A stretch of DNA of 64,000 bases from Owenia fusiformis (lineage: Eukaryota > Annelida > Polychaeta > Sabellida > Oweniidae), in the NCBI GenBank assembly GCA_903813345.2, contig CAIIXF020000005.1, positions 27,035,375 to 27,099,374 of the forward strand. Reading direction: 5' to 3'. The translations under genes and the position numbers were made by a program. The first letter of the stretch is position 1, and each line of letters opens with the position of its first letter. Below, in pieces: positions 49,338-64,000 of this stretch. A model generated the notes under the pieces. That model worked only from the letters and a program-made list of their open reading frames with translations. It did not search any database and was not told the origin of the DNA.

Positions 49338-49680
49338 TAAAATAAATACAGATTTTAAAGCAATCGAAGCATTGGCATGCTTTTTAAAATACTACATCCT
49401 CTAAAGTCTTTTTTTAGAAAATAAATATAGATTTTAAAGGAATCGAAATCGAAGCATTGACATGCTTTTTAAAAGATTACATCCTCTAAAATCCTTTTTT
49501 TAAAAAAATAAATACAGATTTTAAAGGAATCGAAGCATTGGCATGCTTTATAAAAGATTACATCCTGTAAAATCTTTTTTTAGAAAAAAAATACAGATTT
49601 TAAAGGAATCAAAGCATTGGCATGCTTTTTAAAAGATTACATCCTCTTTTAATCTGTTTTTTTTAGAAAATAAATAAAAG
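49338..49680 (+). repeat. tandem repeat, about four units of roughly 80 bp
   Basis: Units with ACAGATTTTAAAGGAATCGA, AGCATTGGCATGCTTT and AAAAGATTACATCCTCTAAA. Present only in copy A's 3' flank. Confidence 0.85.
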
Positions 49681-50011
49681 ATTACATTCAACATTTTACA
49701 CTCTATCCCTTCTACTCGCTTTAGTGTTGTACTGTATGAATACATCTGTTTTTACTACAAGCATTACAATTTCTAAAGAAAAATAAAATCTATACCCCAT
49801 ACATTAACATGACAAAATGACACCACTTGCTCACTTATTGCATTTGGTTACAAAAGTCTAATTCTAGACAATGGTAATTTCTGAATAAAGCCTCTATCCA
49901 GTCAAGATAAATGATCCGCCTCTATGAGATTCATAGGTTTGTATAAGAAAGTGTTTATCTTTATTGTATTATTCCAGGTTTGTGCAGCTAATCAAGTCTT
50001 TACTTGAACTA

Positions 50012-53000
50012 CTACATCGGATGCTTTTCTCCAGATGTGACCTGGTCATAGGATGGAGGGGGCAAGCTCTCACCTGCAATCAATATAAAATAATGATGCA
50101 GGATATCATAATATGTACAAAGTACCTGTACTAATCTAAAAGAAATAAAGATAACGTTAAAACAAGATTGTTCTACAAAAAGGGACTAATTTCTAGCAAA
50201 ATTCTGGACAATTTATTGTACTACACTTAGTGTACTAAATGTATAATAACATTTATTATCCTACACTTAGTGTACTAAATGTATAATAACATGAAAAAAT
50301 AAATTTGATATTTATTGGCAAAATGAATATCCGGAGGATATCGTAACGATATACTCCGGGCGGAGGATATCGTGACGATATACTCCGGAAAACCCAATAT
50401 GCGGAGGATATTGTGACGATATACTCCGCTTGTTGATTTCCCGCCAAATTGACTCTATTTGGCATGAAATTCATTTTACAATGATATTATACATTCAGTA
50501 CACTCCTTGTAAGTGTAGGATAATAAGAACATCCTATGATTTTTTTCAGAATATCATTTTAATATACTCGGTGATATTGATATATGCACTCGTTCGCTTT
50601 GCTCTCTCGTGCAAATATCAATATCACCTCGTAGATAAAAATGATATTCCTCAAAATCATAGGATATCCTATAAAAACTAAATTTGGTATCAATTGTGCA
50701 ATAATTTTTTTTTGTTAAATTAAAGTGACACAAAAGTAATTTATGTTTCAGTAATTTTTTAAACTTTTTCCAAAACAGACTGAAAACAGCAAAATTCAAA
50801 GGTGCTTACCTGTAGGTGGGGCAGTTGGGTGAGCGCCCCCTTGTGGGGCTTGCTGTTGAGGTGGAGCCTGAGAACTCCATTGTGGGTGTTGCTGTTGAGG
50901 TGGGACTTGATCCATAGGGGCCCTAGACATCTGATAGCTAGGATACTGAGGTGTACTCGAAGGACCCATACTTGGCATGCCTTGCTGGTTGTATGACCCA
51001 TGTGTTGATTGAGGAGGTGGGACAACCCCCATGGGGTAAGCCCCTCCTGGAGGCGGGGGTCCATATCCTGCGGGGGGTCCTATTGGTCCAGGGGGAGGAA
51101 CAACAGTACCTCCTACATGACTGTATGTTGTTGTAGTTGCTGTAAGTAGAGAACAAAGTGTTGGTTCAGAACTCTAAATGATAACCTGTTAAGGCTAATT
51201 GCAATTAAACTACATGTAATCTCAAACTCAGACGCTTGCAGTACTATACTAGCCTCTGCAAATGGAAAGTTTTGATACTGATTTTTTGAAAGATCTGGCC
51301 TTTATCAGAGTTCAGCTTTAGCTGAGGATGTAGCCTGATATCAAATCAGATGGTTTTGTTTTATTTTGAATTACAAACTCTGATTGATGAAAGAACAATA
51401 TTTCTTAATAAATTACTGTATAAGTGGTAATTTTGCCAAATCATTTAATTTGCCTATAGCCTAACTTTTGCCAGGTTTGGAAAATTAAATGTCGGAAATA
51501 TTATAATGTTATCCAATGGGAAGTTTTTTTGTCATAAGGAAAATTAAAATTAGGAAAATGATAAAATTTGACCATTCGGCAAAATTAACCACTCGGATTA
51601 AATACGATTTATACAGTAATGTAGATGCAGACCTCATTGGAACAAATGACACTTACTTGTACTTTGCTTATAAAAACCAACACCACGTTTCCTGCAGCAG
51701 CAACAAGCTATTATTATAATGACAATTAGAATAGCTATGCCCCCTACAATCCCTCCAGACAGCTTTGCACTGAAAAATTGTGAAGATGCAACAATTATTC
51801 ATTGAGGTAAACCTTAAATAGTTACATAAGATTTGGGTTTTCAAAATGTTTTGTATTGAAGCTTCCCAAGAGAAATGATTTTTATGTGAAACTTAATCTA
51901 ATCCTTCTATGCATCTTATAAAGTGCCAAGACCCTAGGCATTAAAATAAACAACTAAAATTTTCTCGAAATGAATTCACACAAAAAGTCCTTAAACAAAA
52001 GGTCATTCAATATCAACTTTCCGAAAGTAAATAAAAGTTTCACATAGCACATTTTGATATGAGGTAGGACTATAATGTAAGCCAAAGTGGTTTAAACAAT
52101 TTGGGGCCTTTGGAAATTGTTCTCCATATATTACTTGTTTTTTTTACATAAATTATTGACAAAAGCTTTATAATCTTGGTTACCATAGCAACCATAAAAT
52201 GTTAAGTAGTTGACATACCCTTTCAAGAACTTACCCATATTTATCGCCAAAACTGCAGCAATGATAAGTATCTCCCCCAGCAAACTCACAACAATATGAT
52301 TTAGAATTGTCACATCCAAAAATGCCGCCACTGAATCTATCTCCGCATGGACAACTAAACCCACCTTCGTGTCTTTTAAAGAATGAATCATATGTGGCTG
52401 GACAATATTCACCCGATATACCTAAAAATAAAAATGGTATATTTCACATTTTTGGCAGTTTTTTCTTATATCACATTTAATTAAACAAAAGAACAAAAGT
52501 AAAAATCAGAACCATATAAAGAAAATGTTAAGTTGTTGTCGAGTTTAAGAATATAAGGCACATGTTGAGAAAATTACTTTTTTTAAATTGCTTTTGGCTG
52601 CCATCGATTCTTAAATATCTAGCTTTATTAATGTCTTATAAATTTTTACATTTAAAACATATTGCTTTTACAGTTTTATATATTTTACCTAAATTACTGA
52701 ATAATCAGCACTAAACTGGCCACCATTTTGAAACAAGTGGCCATATGGAAGTTCGGCTTTCGAGCAGAACTTTTATTACCATAGAGTATACATGTACAAA
52801 ATATTGGGCCAAATGTATTTGGAGTTATCGCTTGGACGGGCGAACGGACATACGTACGTACCGATGGAGGCGTTCCTTATATATGAAATATGTCACTTTC
52901 TTGGAGTTAACACTACTCCTCTACCAGCTACTAAAAGTAGACAGGGGTGCCCTGGCTCTGGCGAGTTGGACAATTAGAGTTTTGACTTACATTAGAACTG

Positions 53001-54729
53001 GGACAGCAGCTATTCTAATCTTAACAAAACACTCATAAATGCAAAAACTTAACATATCAGGGTTGCCCCACTGGTCAGAATCCCTATGGTTTGGATCCCA
53101 ATGATCTGAATCCCAATTGTCTGAATCCACATTAGTCAGAATCACAATTGTCAAAATACCATTGGGATTAGGAATCTCAATGGTCTGAATCTCACTGGTC
53201 CGAATCCCAATCACCCTTTTCCATGTTATCCCAATTGTCCTAATCCCATTGGTCTGAATCCAAATTGTCCAAATCCCAACCATCTGATTCCCATTTGTCC
53301 AAATCACAATCATCTGAATCCTATTCCAAATCCAAATCCAGCCTTGTAACGCTTAATTTTAATATCAAGATAATAAAATGTAATAAATGTGTAAATGTGG
53401 AATAAAATATCACGTTGATGTGTGATTATTGAACAAATTAGATTCTCTGTTAAGCCATGTTTATTGGTAATATTACGTATAGTGTTTTACACTTTGTATA
53501 TTCTACTGCCACATAAAGTAAATATCAGGCTTTATTCCTGATTCTGATTAACTTAAATTGGTCATAATATGCCAATTTTTCATGATTTTTCTCATTCTCA
53601 AGTGGGTGCAAATTGATTTTCAGGGGGTGCAGGACAGGACTGTTTTCGAAATCTCAGGTGGGTGCTACCCCAATCACTTTAATACTGGGGAGATCATTGC
53701 ACACAACTTTTCAAACTTAAAAATGTTGACGATAGAAATGATATTGAAACAGAAATAGAAATAATACTAGAAGTCCTTTTGTGAGTCATCTGGTCACTGT
53801 CACGGTTCCTTTCCCTTGAGAGTTCTATTGTCAAAAATGAATAGATCTCCCCAGGAATATACATAAAGTATGTACATGTATACCCAGGATATCAGAATTA
53901 TTGGGATCATGATATTATGAATATCCAGGGGCGTCAGAAGGATTTGCCAAGGGAGGGGGCGACTGTTGGGTATGGATGAGTTGTGCGTGAATCTAGGGGG
54001 ATCAGGGGGGGTCATTTCTGTCATTATTACACTTTGATTTTAACATGTTTAATTAGCTCTGGAGCTTTCAATTCTAGGCTCGGTTTCAAATCTAAAAAAA
54101 TATTGGAAAGGGGGGGGGGGGGGGGGTGGTCGCCCCCAGTGCCCTCCCCCTTCCGATGCCAAAGATATCATCCCACTAATTCCAATATCAACCTGGTATC
54201 AGTCCTGATCCTAGATATATGATTTATGGTATAAAGTCTAATTGAAAGCCCATGACCTAACTGAAAGAATATGTGATGATGCCTTTCAGAAAAAACTAAG
54301 GAAATACCCCGGTGTTAGTCTCAGCCTGGGGGAAATACACCATTGTCATCATATGTTGTACTTTGTACCAGAAAATAACATTTACAGTGTATGATGTTTT
54401 CAAACAGGAACAAGATTAGAAGAAAATCTCTCCCAACAAGTGTAGACTACATATTACATGTATCTTTAAAGCCCATGGATCTAGCTTGAACTGGCTGAAC
54501 TATAAGTTAGATCTCTGTTATGTTCTTGCATTCTACACTTTTTTCCAATGATAAATTAAATCAATGATAATTGTTTGTTTGTTTGTTGAGTTAGTCAATG
54601 ATTCATAATCATTGCGAAATCTGTCAAGAAATTGAAATTGCGATATCAATTGAAGAATTAGACAAGAGCCTTACCTGTAATAATAACAAGTAGAACTATA
54701 TGCGAAATAAGATCTACTTGTATCATCAT
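50012..54729 (-). CDS. Shisa-like single-pass membrane protein, complete with cassette A, 5 exons
   Basis: Exons on the minus strand are 54675-54729, 52235-52421, 51657-51769, 50810-51139 and 50012-50073, joining in frame to 248 residues. The signal peptide is MMIQVDLISHIVLLVIITG. A cysteine-rich extracellular domain (about 20-80) runs from GEYCPATYDSFF through FSCPCGDRF and KSYCC to YHCCSFGDKYG. The helix is GGIVGGIAILIVIIIIACCC, followed by RKRGVGFYK. A Pro/Gln-rich cytoplasmic part ends GESLPPPSYDQVTSGEKHPM; PPSY is a WW-binding motif. This order is typical of the Shisa/STMC6 group, which modulate receptor trafficking, with PY motifs recruiting Nedd4-type ligases. The cysteine pattern is approximate, so the subfamily is open. 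AATAAA at 49960-49965 (minus) is a plausible polyadenylation signal. A second terminal cassette lies downstream at 42969-44253. Confidence 0.8.
50332..50428. repeat. three copies of a 27-bp near-palindrome
   Basis: Units at 50332-50358, 50361-50387 and 50402-50428, each CGGAGGATAT(C/T)GT(A/G)AC followed by GATATACTCCG. Each can fold on itself. They sit in the last intron of the Shisa-like gene, bracketed by inverted TTATCCTACACTTA motifs (about 50258 and 50512). Confidence 0.9.
50531..50665. repeat. 135-bp hairpin repeat in the same intron
   Basis: ATCCTATGATTTTTTTCAGA ... GGTGATATTGATAT...GCACTCG is mirrored by CGTGCAAATATCAATATCACC ... AAAATCATAGGAT, with a short loop TTCGCTTTGCTCT. Long arms with few mismatches. 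Confidence 0.85.
53071..53335. repeat. degenerate minisatellite of a CTGAATCCCAATGGT unit
   Basis: About 16 imperfect copies of a 15-18-bp unit in intron 1 of the Shisa-like gene. The Trp/Asp-rich minus-strand frame across it is an artefact of the repeat. Confidence 0.8.
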
Positions 54730-55003
54730 GTACTGTATTACTGTAGACTAAATGTTCCACATAAAATAATTTTAAAAATCCTTGTTGGTTTAGAAATGTT
54801 TAGAAATATATTTTCTCAGTAAGAACATGTTATTCCCGTTGAAACAAAATATTCGCTAACGCGATATGGGAACCTGTCACTTTGGGAGACATCACCCGGG
54901 GAGACATCAAAGCTAATATCACATAGCCTATAGATACGCTTTGTCGTTTCGTATGATAATTCAGTCTTATTTAGAAGTAAAACTCAAAATGATGCTGGCA
55001 ACT

Positions 55004-55805
55004 CAGGGGCGAATCTGGGAAGCAACAAGGGGGGGGGGGGGGGCAAATTTCAGGTCAGAGAAAAAATTTGGGCCCCTAAAACCCTAAAGTTTGTTACTAA
55101 ATACCACCTAGGTGTCCCCTTGGGCACCTGGATTTCTAATTCCATTTTAAACCACGTACACATTTTAAACATAGTATTATCTCCTTTGTCATATTAACTT
55201 GACATTAATAGGCTTGAAATAATAATTTGTAGTCGAGAATATAGCAAAGATTCGAAAATAAAATGTAAAAAGTTTTATTGTGTTAGAAAAATGGGCACCT
55301 GGAAAGTTTTGCTCATATGTATGGTTACTTATTTGTAGTAATAAAACACCATTTATGCTAAAGTGTGCATTTATATTTGAAATAAATATATTTTTCTTAC
55401 TTAAGTTGCTAAAATAGTGACTTCGTAGCATTTCATAGTGAGCAAATAATGAAATATTATTCTTACAAATGACTTTTTCGACATCGATCAAAATTTTCAA
55501 GACAATTAAAAATATCATAAACAAACAGAAATATTTACACAAGTTCCATGTAAATACTTTATTATGTACCATATTAACACTTGGAAAAATGTTATCTTGA
55601 AATAAAGTAGTAAAATATGCCAGTAAGGCATTTCAATGGGGACACCTAGGTGTGGGGCACCTAGGTGGTATTTAGTACAATCCCTAAAGTGGACCCAAAT
55701 TTTGAAATTTGAGGCCCATTGTCTTCAAATTTGGCCTGAAGAAAAAAGGTGCATTGCAAAGTTTTGCTATGAATCAGGCAACAATGGCCCCCGGGATGCG
55801 CCTTT
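55004..55805. mobile_element. outer G-rich element, interrupted
   Basis: Left end GGGGCGAATCTGGGA, a G-run at about 55029-55043 and AATTTGGGCCCCTAAA. Right end CCCCCGGGATGCGCC is roughly complementary to the left. It shares TTTGGGCCC and CAGGTCAGAGAAAAAA content with 30255-30571. It is split by the 592-bp insertion at 55090-55681. Confidence 0.5.
55090..55681. mobile_element. inner element with 8-bp target duplication (hAT-like)
   Basis: Flanked by perfect CCCTAAAG repeats at 55082-55089 and 55682-55689. Terminal inverted repeats read TTGTTACTAAATACCACC at the left and TTGTACTAAATACCACC (complement) at the right, followed by CTAGGTG. An 8-bp duplication fits the hAT superfamily. The AT-rich 127-codon minus-strand frame inside is probably not a gene. 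Confidence 0.75.
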
Positions 55806-56858
55806 TTTAACACTGTTCCCCAACTTAGTTACTTTGACTGAACAACAATGTAACAAAATGGATGAACTTCCTAGTTACGAGTTTTTTATTTTCTCGATTT
55901 AAAGGCCCACTTTGCGTATTTTCAATGTTTTTGGGCAAAATAAAGACTTTTATTTGAATTTGTAGAATGTCCAATGTATTGATATGAACCCTATCTTTCA
56001 TTTGACACCAACAACAGCCCAAACGGACCACATCAAAGCTTACAATAATTAATCAAAAAATATCTTTCATTCAAGCTTTATATATCAAGTTTTAATCAAT
56101 GTCATTGAAAGATGGCGAAGTTGTTTGTATTACAGGATACATTCATTTTTATAGAAGTGCCGCCATCTTTAAAATAAAAAGAAATTAAAAACATGCACTT
56201 TGTTTAGCATGTGCATGCATGTCTAATGATCTCTGAACTTCAAATGGTTTTTTCTATGTGAGTTATTTTTTTCATTTTTGGTTCAATATTAAAGCAAATC
56301 AAACATTGTATCATATTTGAGCGAGTGTGTGAGTAATATGTTTCAATAATTTTTTTTCTTTTTTCTTCTGAATTAAGTATAGTGGGCCTTTAAACCTACT
56401 TATGAGCAAAGACATATAAAACATGTCTCTGTTATGAGTCAATTTGCAGATTATAATTTGGCACAAAGCTAGAAAATATAGTCTAGTTTTAATAAGTTTC
56501 TTCGATTTGGAATTTGTTGAAAATTGCAAAATTCTCATTTTCTGAAATTCTATGAAATTAATTACCGTCCCCTAAAGTAAACAAATGTACATTTACCCGA
56601 AGGTATAAATACACCAGTGTTTTCATACTTTATTTAATTCCAGAAAATAACATGTACTTGGGTATGGCAACTTTCGCATAGCTAGTAGATGTTATTATAA
56701 AATACCGTATTCTTAATCAATTGTAATTATTCATTTTACTTACTGGTAGATTGATTGATTGATTATGGATCGATTGATTGACAGTTAAACTAATACGCTG
56801 TTCAAACAAAATGTTATCGGGTATTATCTGTGTGAAACTCACGGCAGTGTTTCAGAAA

Positions 56859-56930
56859 GGAGATATAGCTCAGTGGTAGAGCAATCGACTGCAGATCGAT
56901 AGGTCCCTGGTTCAAATCCGGGTGTCTCCT
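56859..56930 (+). tRNA. tRNA-Cys (anticodon GCA)
   Basis: Complete cloverleaf: acceptor GGAGATA/TGTCTCC, D-arm GCTC...GAGC, anticodon stem ATCGA/TCGAT with loop CTGCAGA (GCA), T-arm CCTGG-TTCAAAT-CCGGG. Discriminator base T, as expected for Cys. No intron and CCA not encoded. A TTTT terminator follows at about 56935. Boxes A (TAGCTCAGTGG) and B (GGTTCAAATCC) are intact. Confidence 0.95.
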
Positions 56931-57044
56931 CAAGTTTTAAATTAAAAATGTAGTAATTTCAGTTTTTTGTTCAAATTTTAATATGTTCGACTGAAATGAA
57001 CAAGCGCATATATATTATAGTGTAGGCCTACTGAGTGTAATATA

Positions 57045-57110
57045 CAGGGTGTCTAGAATGTCTCTTTACAAGAGTAAGGTAATCTGTAAAGACAATTTAT
57101 GGACACACTG
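57045..57110. mobile_element. tiny mariner-type MITE
   Basis: TA|CAGGGTGTCTAGAATGTC and its imperfect complement ending GGACACACTG|TA: 66 bp between TA dinucleotides. Confidence 0.5.
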
Positions 57111-57681
57111 TACAATTGTTTTGATATTATTGTGTACATGATTGGCGACGGACTGAAAAAATATACACTCTAGTAGATAGTGAATATCGTATTTATTGCT
57201 TTTCATTATACACATCCTGCACATTACATGGTAAAAAGAGAATAGTATGCTACAGTAATTGATGCTCTGATGTTTAGAATGTGGGTCATACAAGAACTAA
57301 ACAATACAAAATTAAACCCTTATAAACGTTTTCATTTATTTATATAATAGTACTGATCAGTATAATATATATTTATTGCACTTCTCCTGAGCTTTACTTA
57401 TAAAACAGTATTTGTTTGGTACTCATTCTGTCCAGGGGCGTATATTTCATATCAAGATATCATAACATCGTGAATAGCATGTAAGATATTTAAGTAGATA
57501 TCAGTGTACCTATTGAGTACAATATCAATGTTAATATCACATCATATCATTATCATATCATATCACACCATGTCATATTCATAATATAAGTGTCTTGTTA
57601 AGTGACAAGTGTCTCTTTCCATGATTCAGAAGATATCATTGATGATTTAAAATACGATCATATCTTCTACACGGTGTTTAT

Positions 57682-63084
<5,403 letters not shown>

Positions 63085-63149
63085 CTGGAAATACAAATAT
63101 AATCATCAGAGCTGAGTCGAAAATAAAGCTTGTAAGCCATTTTTTCCTT

Positions 63150-63247
63150 GCCGAAACCCGGGACTGCACCAGGGACCTTTTGATTCCTGGCGTAGCAAGG
63201 AAATCAGCCGCTACAGTCTAACGCTCTCCTAACTGAGCTATTTCGGC
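63150..63247 (-). tRNA. tRNA-Tyr(GTA)-like gene with intron, possibly a pseudogene or SINE head
   Basis: Minus strand: acceptor GCCGAAA/TTTCGGC pairs fully. D-arm TAGCTCAGTTAGGAGAGC. Anticodon region TTAGACTGTAG, then an intron-like stretch of about 26 bases and ATCAAA (one mismatch in the stem). T-stem CCTGG/CCGGG. An intron after position 37 is typical of animal tRNA-Tyr. The T-loop TGCAGTC departs from the standard TTC, and no T-run follows at once, so it may be inactive. Confidence 0.5.
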
Positions 63248-63544
63248 GGTGGTTCATAGACTAGTCGTTTACTATGTATTTAGCACACTGTGGCTAGTCG
63301 ATCTATGTGGATGCAATCATTTATATGCAATGTATCGTGGGTGCTCGCCTCTGTACTTTTCAATGGAAGAATTTTGCACTTCTGTTTAAATAATCTATAT
63401 TTACTCATTTACAAAACCAAAGCTACGCTATAAACACATATTCTCTGATATTTATACGAAGAATAGATAACTCAAACGAGTTCACTCGACCAGTTTTATC
63501 ATCTCGCTCATAGCTGTGAGAAGGTATATGTATAATTTGCCATA

Positions 63545-64000
63545 TATTTGTTATATACTGTAAAACACCAACTTAAAATAGAAAGTAAAAAGCTATGTAA
63601 AAACCCAAATGATATCACTACTGTACATAATATTAACATGCTTAAGAACAAGCTTAATTTATTATCGTGTTCTGAAGCAAAAGGAGCTATGTTACGCTCT
63701 AAAGCACTTTGGGCAGAACATGGTGAAAAAAGCACTAACTATTTTTTGCGTTTAGAAGAGGTTAAAGGGAAGAAAAAAAATAATGAGTAAGCTCCAGTTA
63801 GACAATGGTGAAATTATTGTAAATCAAAACCGCATCATGAATGAACAAATAAAGTTTTACAAAGCATTACACAAAAACCCAAATACATATCGTAAAGCAG
63901 ATTTAGATGATTTTATGCATGATGTTAATGTACCATCTCTTACAAATGAAAAGGCTCAAAAGTGTGAAGGTGAAATTACTGATTTTAAATGTAAACAAGC
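63545..64000 (+). mobile_element. LINE (L1/Tx1-like) ORF2 fragment, runs off the window
   Basis: Encodes LRSKALWAEHGEKSTNYFLR LEE and then KLQLDNGEIIVNQNRI, FYKALHKN and DDFMHDVNVPSLTNEKAQ. These are typical of the linker between endonuclease and reverse transcriptase in L1-type non-LTR elements. The frame shifts once at an A-run near 63773-63780, so it is an old or inactive copy, or a sequencing error in a homopolymer. The RT core would lie to the right of the window. Confidence 0.8.

Larger units (their letters stand above)
48358..52020. repeat. segmental duplication, copy A
   Basis: Partner of 40560-44640 (see that entry). It contains cassette A of the Shisa-like gene. The offset between copies is about 7-8 kb. 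Confidence 0.9.
54730..56858. other. intergenic between Shisa-like gene and tRNA-Cys
   Basis: No host exon seen. Occupied mostly by the nested elements at 55004-55805, plus AT-rich sequence. Confidence 0.5.

Noticed and set aside
52131-52412. 93-codon minus-strand frame starting MNIVQPHM
   Set aside because: It is a shifted frame of the cysteine-rich Shisa exon; the frame joining the signal peptide and helix exons is the real one.
52987-53313. Minus-strand Trp/Asp-rich 108-codon frame
   Set aside because: Product of a 15-18-bp minisatellite in an intron; no independent coding support.
55189-55572. 127-codon minus-strand open frame
   Set aside because: It is inside a 592-bp non-autonomous element, with very AT-rich codons, no domain and no splice context. 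It looks like chance in low-GC DNA.

Overview
This looks like nuclear DNA from an AT-rich invertebrate animal, most likely a marine lophotrochozoan such as a mollusc. The evidence is spliced genes with GT-AG introns and animal-specific families (kinesin-5, claudin/PMP22-like, Shisa-like, C2H2 zinc finger, ABCC transporter). There are also many small transposon-derived repeats, including pearl/CvA-type elements with (GACG)n tails as known from oysters. The species is inferred and cannot be fixed from the window.

Layout. 1-450: possible 5' exons of a minus-strand gene with a RING-like start. 2687-13644 (+): a complete 21-exon kinesin-5 (KIF11/Eg5) gene whose exons join in frame to 1,146 residues, with an unusual SQ-rich pentapeptide repeat in the tail and CCAAT/CHR-like promoter motifs. 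15814-17908 (-): a three-exon, four-helix claudin/PMP22-like protein. 19.4-22.0 kb: a pearl-like element and a 35-bp satellite. 23543-28632 (-): a six-exon, 17-finger C2H2 protein with a 28-copy 26-bp array in one intron. 28.6-40.5 kb: gene-poor, with an assembly gap, a 0.9-kb foldback element and a tandem array of Helentron-like units. 42969-54729 (-): a Shisa-like membrane protein gene whose last three exons are tandemly duplicated, giving two alternative 3' cassettes behind one set of 5' exons. 56859-56930 (+): tRNA-Cys(GCA). 57682-63084 (-): the 3' half of an ABCC (MRP1-like) transporter with an 1.14-kb terminal-inverted-repeat element in an intron. The right end holds a tRNA-Tyr-like sequence and the start of a LINE fragment.

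The genes are unrelated single-copy eukaryotic loci, so no operon logic applies. The most interesting points are the duplicated Shisa 3' cassette, with a mariner-type insertion that post-dates it; the SQTN repeat in kinesin-5; the transposon with RSS-heptamer-like ends and a 5-bp target duplication; and the tandem rolling-circle-like array. I saw no convincing retroviral, LTR or Polinton remains.
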